From positions 186,001 to 250,000 of the forward strand of contig NZ_JWLJ01000001.1 of NCBI RefSeq assembly GCF_000813985.1: 64,000 nucleotides of DNA, read 5' to 3'. The notes beneath the pieces were generated by a model. The model was not told where the DNA came from, ran no database searches, and was given only the letters and a program-made list of their open reading frames with translations. The position numbers and the translations under genes are program-made. Below are positions 61,009 to 64,000 of the stretch, piece by piece (the stretch's first letter is position 1; every line of letters starts with the position of its first letter). The stretch comes from Ruegeria sp. ANG-R (GTDB taxonomy: Bacteria; Pseudomonadota; Alphaproteobacteria; Rhodobacterales; Rhodobacteraceae).

Positions 61009-63557
61009 GCGCCGAGGATACGCGAGACCATTTCGGTCGTGTCCCGTGACAGATCCGGTGTCTCCGCGATGCGGCTCAGTTGCGCACGCATCAGGGCCTG
61101 ACGATCCGCATCATAGCGTTTCCAGGTCTGGAAGGCGCTGCACATCCGGGCGGTGGTCTGCGGGTTCACCGGATCAAGCCGGATCAGCCAGTCGGCCAAC
61201 AGCGCATAACCCGCGCCGTCCGCTTGATGAAAGCCTGCATGATTTCCTGCCAGAGATCCCATCAGCGCACGGAAGCGGTTGGGGTTTTTCCAATTGAAAT
61301 CAGCGTGCTCGGTCAACCTGCGCGCGGTCGCAACCGATTCTTCCGGTCCAGTCATCAGGACCTGCAGTGCGAACCATTTGTCCATGACCAGCCGGTCATG
61401 CTGCCATTGACCATAGAAAGCAGCCAGTTCACCTTCGCCTTTGCCCGCGCGTAGCAGGCAGGACAGCGCCGCCAATTGCAGAGTCATGTTGTCAGCATCC
61501 GCATATTGCTCGGCGGCCTTGGCGCCTCCATCCAGTCGCGATGTCAGCGCAAGCGCCGCGCCGCCCAAGGCGCGTTTGCCTGATTGCTCGGCGTCCGGCT
61601 TGTAAGGCGCGTCCACCAGCGTTTCGCTGTGAAGTCGGGGCAGCAGGTCCTGAACGTGTTGGGCGGTGGCTTGCCGCAAGGTTTCGACGGCGCGCCAGAT
61701 CGCCATCGGGTCGGGGGTGATGTCCTTGTCATGCAGCGCTGTGGCCAGTTCCGATTGCGTCGGCAGGCCCAGCATCAGTGCACGATAGGCCGGGTCCAAC
61801 GCCTCATCACGCAGCACCGCCAGCAAACCGTCAAGATAGTCGGCATTCGGCGTTGCCTCCTCCGTGATCATGCGCAGCAGGGTGTCCTCGGCCAGCGACC
61901 GCCCCGCCTGCCAGCGGTTGAACGGGTCGGTGTCGTGGGCCAGCAGGAACGCGCGTTCGGCATTCGTGTGATCGTGCTCAAGGATCACCGGGGCCGAGAA
62001 ATCGCGCAGGATCGAAGGCACGGGTTTTGCGGCGAGACCCGTGAAGGTAAAACTCTGCTCGGCTTCGGTCAGTTCCAGTACCTCAGTCGAACGCACCTCA
62101 TCGCCATTCGGACCAAGCAGGCCGACGGCAACTGGAATGACCTGAGGCTGCTTGTCTTCCTGGCCCGGCGTCGGCTCGGTCCGTTGGCTGAGTGTCAGCG
62201 TGTAGGTCCCATCGGCCCAGTCCTCGGCGACTGACACGCGTGGGGTGCCAGATTGACTGTACCAGCGTTTGAATTGGCTCAGATCGCGCCCGGTGGTGTC
62301 CTCGAACACTTTCAACCAATCTTCGATTGTGCAGGCCTGTCCGTCATGGCGGTCGAAATAGAGGTCCAGCGCCCTGGCATAGGCGTCATCTCCGACCAGC
62401 CGTTTCAGCATCCCGATGACCTCGGCGCCTTTCTCATAGACTGTCGCAGTGTAGAAGTTGTTGATTTCCTGAAAGCTTTCGGGCCGAACCGGATGCGAGA
62501 GCGGCCCGTTATCTTCGTGGAATTGGCGTGCGCGCAGGTCGATGGCGTCGTGGATACGTTTCACCGGGGCCGAGCGCATGTCCGAGGTGAACTGCGCGTC
62601 GCGAAACACCGTCAGCCCCTCTTTCAGGCACAGTTGGAACCAGTCCCGGCAGGTGATGCGGTTGCCGGTCCAGTTGTGGAAATACTCATGCGCGATGATC
62701 GCCTCGATCCGTTCGAAGTTCATATCGGTCGAGGTCTCCGGGCTGGCCAGAACGGCCGAGGAGTTGAAGATATTCAGCCCCTTGTTTTCCATCGCGCCCA
62801 TGTTGAAATCGTCCACGGCGACGATGTTGAACACATCCAGATCGTATTCACGGCCATAGACGTCCTCATCCCATTTCATCGACTTTTTCAGCGCCTCCAT
62901 CCCGAAGGCGCATTTGCCTTCGTCACCGGGACGGACCCAGAGGTTCAACTCGACATCGCGGCCCGACTTGGTGGTGAACTGGCCGGGATGGGCGGTCAGC
63001 TCTCCGGCGACCAGCGCGAACAGGTAAGCAGGTTTGGGCCATGGGTCGATCCATTCTGCCCAGCCTTCACCCTTGCCCGAGGGGTTGCCGTTGGACAGCA
63101 GCACCGGCAGGTCTCCGTTGATGCGCACCGTAAAGGTGGACATTACATCCGGGCGGTCGGGATAGTAGGTAATCTTGCGAAAGCCTTCAGCCTCGCACTG
63201 GGTGCAATACATGCCGTTCGACATGTAGAGGCCTTCCAGCGCGGTGTTGTTGCCCGGATCGATTTCGACTTCGGCCTCCCAAATGAAGGGCCCATCAGGG
63301 GCTTTCGCGGTAAGACCCTCGGGGGTCACTTCGGGCGTGACCTCAGTGCCGTCGATTGCGGCGCGGATCAGTTTCAGGTCTTCACCATGCAGGAAGAAGG
63401 TGCGGTCGGAGGTTTCGGGGTTCGGGCGAAACGCAATGCGAGAGGTCACGCGCGTGGCGTGCGGAGCCAGATCGAATGTCAGATGCACGCTGTCTGCCAG
63501 ATAGCCGAACGGCGTGTAGTCTTTCAGGTAGATCGTGGTGGGGGCGGCATCGCGCAT
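61005..63557 (-). CDS. pepN: Aminopeptidase N
   Basis: 850-aa M1 zinc aminopeptidase that removes N-terminal residues from peptides. The zinc site is HEYFHN (His290-Glu291, His294) with the third ligand Glu in KEGLTVFRD, and the substrate-binding VAVDDFNMGAMENKGLNIFN (GAMEN) lies before it. Start MRDAAPTTIYLKDYTPFGY is the usual family start; longer upstream frames are unlikely. Confidence 0.94.
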   Translation of the reverse strand: MRDAAPTTIYLKDYTPFGYLADSVHLTFDLAPHATRVTSRIAFRPNPETSDRTFFLHGEDLKLIRAAIDGTEVTPEVTPEGLTAKAPDGPFIWEAEVEIDPGNNTALEGLYMSNGMYCTQCEAEGFRKITYYPDRPDVMSTFTVRINGDLPVLLSNGNPSGKGEGWAEWIDPWPKPAYLFALVAGELTAHPGQFTTKSGRDVELNLWVRPGDEGKCAFGMEALKKSMKWDEDVYGREYDLDVFNIVAVDDFNMGAMENKGLNIFNSSAVLASPETSTDMNFERIEAIIAHEYFHNWTGNRITCRDWFQLCLKEGLTVFRDAQFTSDMRSAPVKRIHDAIDLRARQFHEDNGPLSHPVRPESFQEINNFYTATVYEKGAEVIGMLKRLVGDDAYARALDLYFDRHDGQACTIEDWLKVFEDTTGRDLSQFKRWYSQSGTPRVSVAEDWADGTYTLTLSQRTEPTPGQEDKQPQVIPVAVGLLGPNGDEVRSTEVLELTEAEQSFTFTGLAAKPVPSILRDFSAPVILEHDHTNAERAFLLAHDTDPFNRWQAGRSLAEDTLLRMITEEATPNADYLDGLLAVLRDEALDPAYRALMLGLPTQSELATALHDKDITPDPMAIWRAVETLRQATAQHVQDLLPRLHSETLVDAPYKPDAEQSGKRALGGAALALTSRLDGGAKAAEQYADADNMTLQLAALSCLLRAGKGEGELAAFYGQWQHDRLVMDKWFALQVLMTGPEESVATARRLTEHADFNWKNPNRFRALMGSLAGNHAGFHQADGAGYALLADWLIRLDPVNPQTTARMCSAFQTWKRYDADRQALMRAQLSRIAETPDLSRDTTEMVSRILGA

Positions 63558-63762
63558 CGGGGGCCTCATCGACTGGGAATCTGGCGCGACGTTATGGCCT
63601 TCACCGCGTGGCTGCAACCGGCGCGCCATTGTCTTCGCCTGTTTGAAACAGTTTCGCGCAAGGCCGAACGCGCTGAACGTACGGGCACAAGTTGCCTATC
63701 GGAAACGAAGGCCGTAATTGATGAAGGCATACAATGGCACACAATCGTAGGGGATTCGGACC

Positions 63763-64000
63763 ATGAGCAGCAGAGAGACCCGCAACGGGCTGCAGATCGA
63801 CCCGGTTCTGGTGGACTTCATTGAACAGCAGGCGCTGCCCGGTACGGAGGTTTCCGCAGATCAGTTCTGGTCGGGTCTGGCGCGTCTGGCGAATGAACTG
63901 GGCCCCAAGAATCGCGCGCTGCTGGCAAAACGCGCCGATATCCAAAGCCGGATCGATGGCTGGCACGCGGCGCGGCGGGGTTTGCCCATCGACGCGGGCG
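63763..64000 (+). CDS. glcB: Malate synthase G, N-terminal part (runs off the window)
   Basis: 79 codons from ATG 63763 to the right edge. LQIDPVLVDFIEQQALPGTEVSADQFWSGLARLANELGPKNRALLAKRADIQSRID follows the malate synthase G N-terminus. The enzyme condenses glyoxylate with acetyl-CoA. It is divergent from pepN with a 205-base gap (63558-63762) that holds both promoters. It has no clear link to the other genes here. Confidence 0.8.
   Translation, partial: MSSRETRNGLQIDPVLVDFIEQQALPGTEVSADQFWSGLARLANELGPKNRALLAKRADIQSRIDGWHAARRGLPIDAG

Noticed and set aside
1..64000. CRISPR array or phage genome
   Set aside because: No regularly spaced repeats and no structural phage genes were seen.

Overview
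The window looks like a chromosome segment of a marine alphaproteobacterium of the Rhodobacteraceae (Roseobacter group). The basis is gene content and style: clpP-clpX, accB-accC-aat, an NDUFA12-mlaD-DUF2155 run, an Irr-type iron box, BigR/Blh-like sulfur genes, TRAP transport, and a palindromic intergenic repeat typical of the family. Genus cannot be fixed by eye. Most of the window is GC-rich with compact operons; about 10.5-16.4 kb is AT-richer and patchy.

Layout. 0-8 kb: heme uptake, with receptor hmuR divergent from hmuSTUV, then a DUF4856 protein and a terminator. 8-10.5 kb: a membrane di-iron hydroxylase, small proteins, and a Dps-type ferritin with a perfect Irr (ICE) box. 10.5-16.4 kb: accessory region. 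Its centre is a tRNA-Thr(UGU) gene split by a 254-nt group I intron. The 40-nt 3' exon is repeated 2.2 kb downstream, bounding an island remnant with a broken integrase and one exported protein of unknown function. Beyond it lies an orphan C5-epimerase-like gene. 16.4-19 kb: an exported protein, an orphan Phd-type antitoxin, a structured noncoding stretch, a tiny entericidin gene and a SqrR/BigR-like persulfide-sensor repressor.

19-26 kb: conserved housekeeping genes (clpP, clpX, ridA-like, NDUFA12, mlaD, DUF2155, aat, accC, accB). 26-32.4 kb: a signalling block with a PAS-LuxR regulator, an acyl-responsive XRE regulator, a single-domain response regulator, a small membrane protein, a transporter-histidine kinase fusion and a stand-alone FliM/FliN-like protein. 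32.3-34.6 kb: a persulfide/sulfur operon (rhodanese-like phosphatase, two YeeE/YedE halves, Blh hydrolase). 34.7-38.5 kb: small genes, gapR, an M48 lipoprotein protease, and a MarR-controlled monooxygenase/membrane pair beside a dctM remnant.

38.7-53.6 kb: a catabolic locus of twelve genes with a GntR regulator, a TRAP transporter, three Gfo/Idh/MocA dehydrogenases, a QuiC-like bifunctional dehydratase, a citryl-CoA-lyase-like enzyme, a cupin-like protein, a TIM-barrel isomerase, a CoA-acylating aldehyde dehydrogenase and a ThDP enzyme. A palindrome centred on AAATATCAGATATTT occurs in all three of its promoter regions, which ties it together as one regulon. I cannot match this enzyme set to a pathway I know, and it is the best candidate here for an undescribed metabolic system.

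53.7-64 kb: a gapR fragment, an IS3 remnant, then pepT, gatB, pepN, several conserved unknowns, and the start of malate synthase G running off the right edge.
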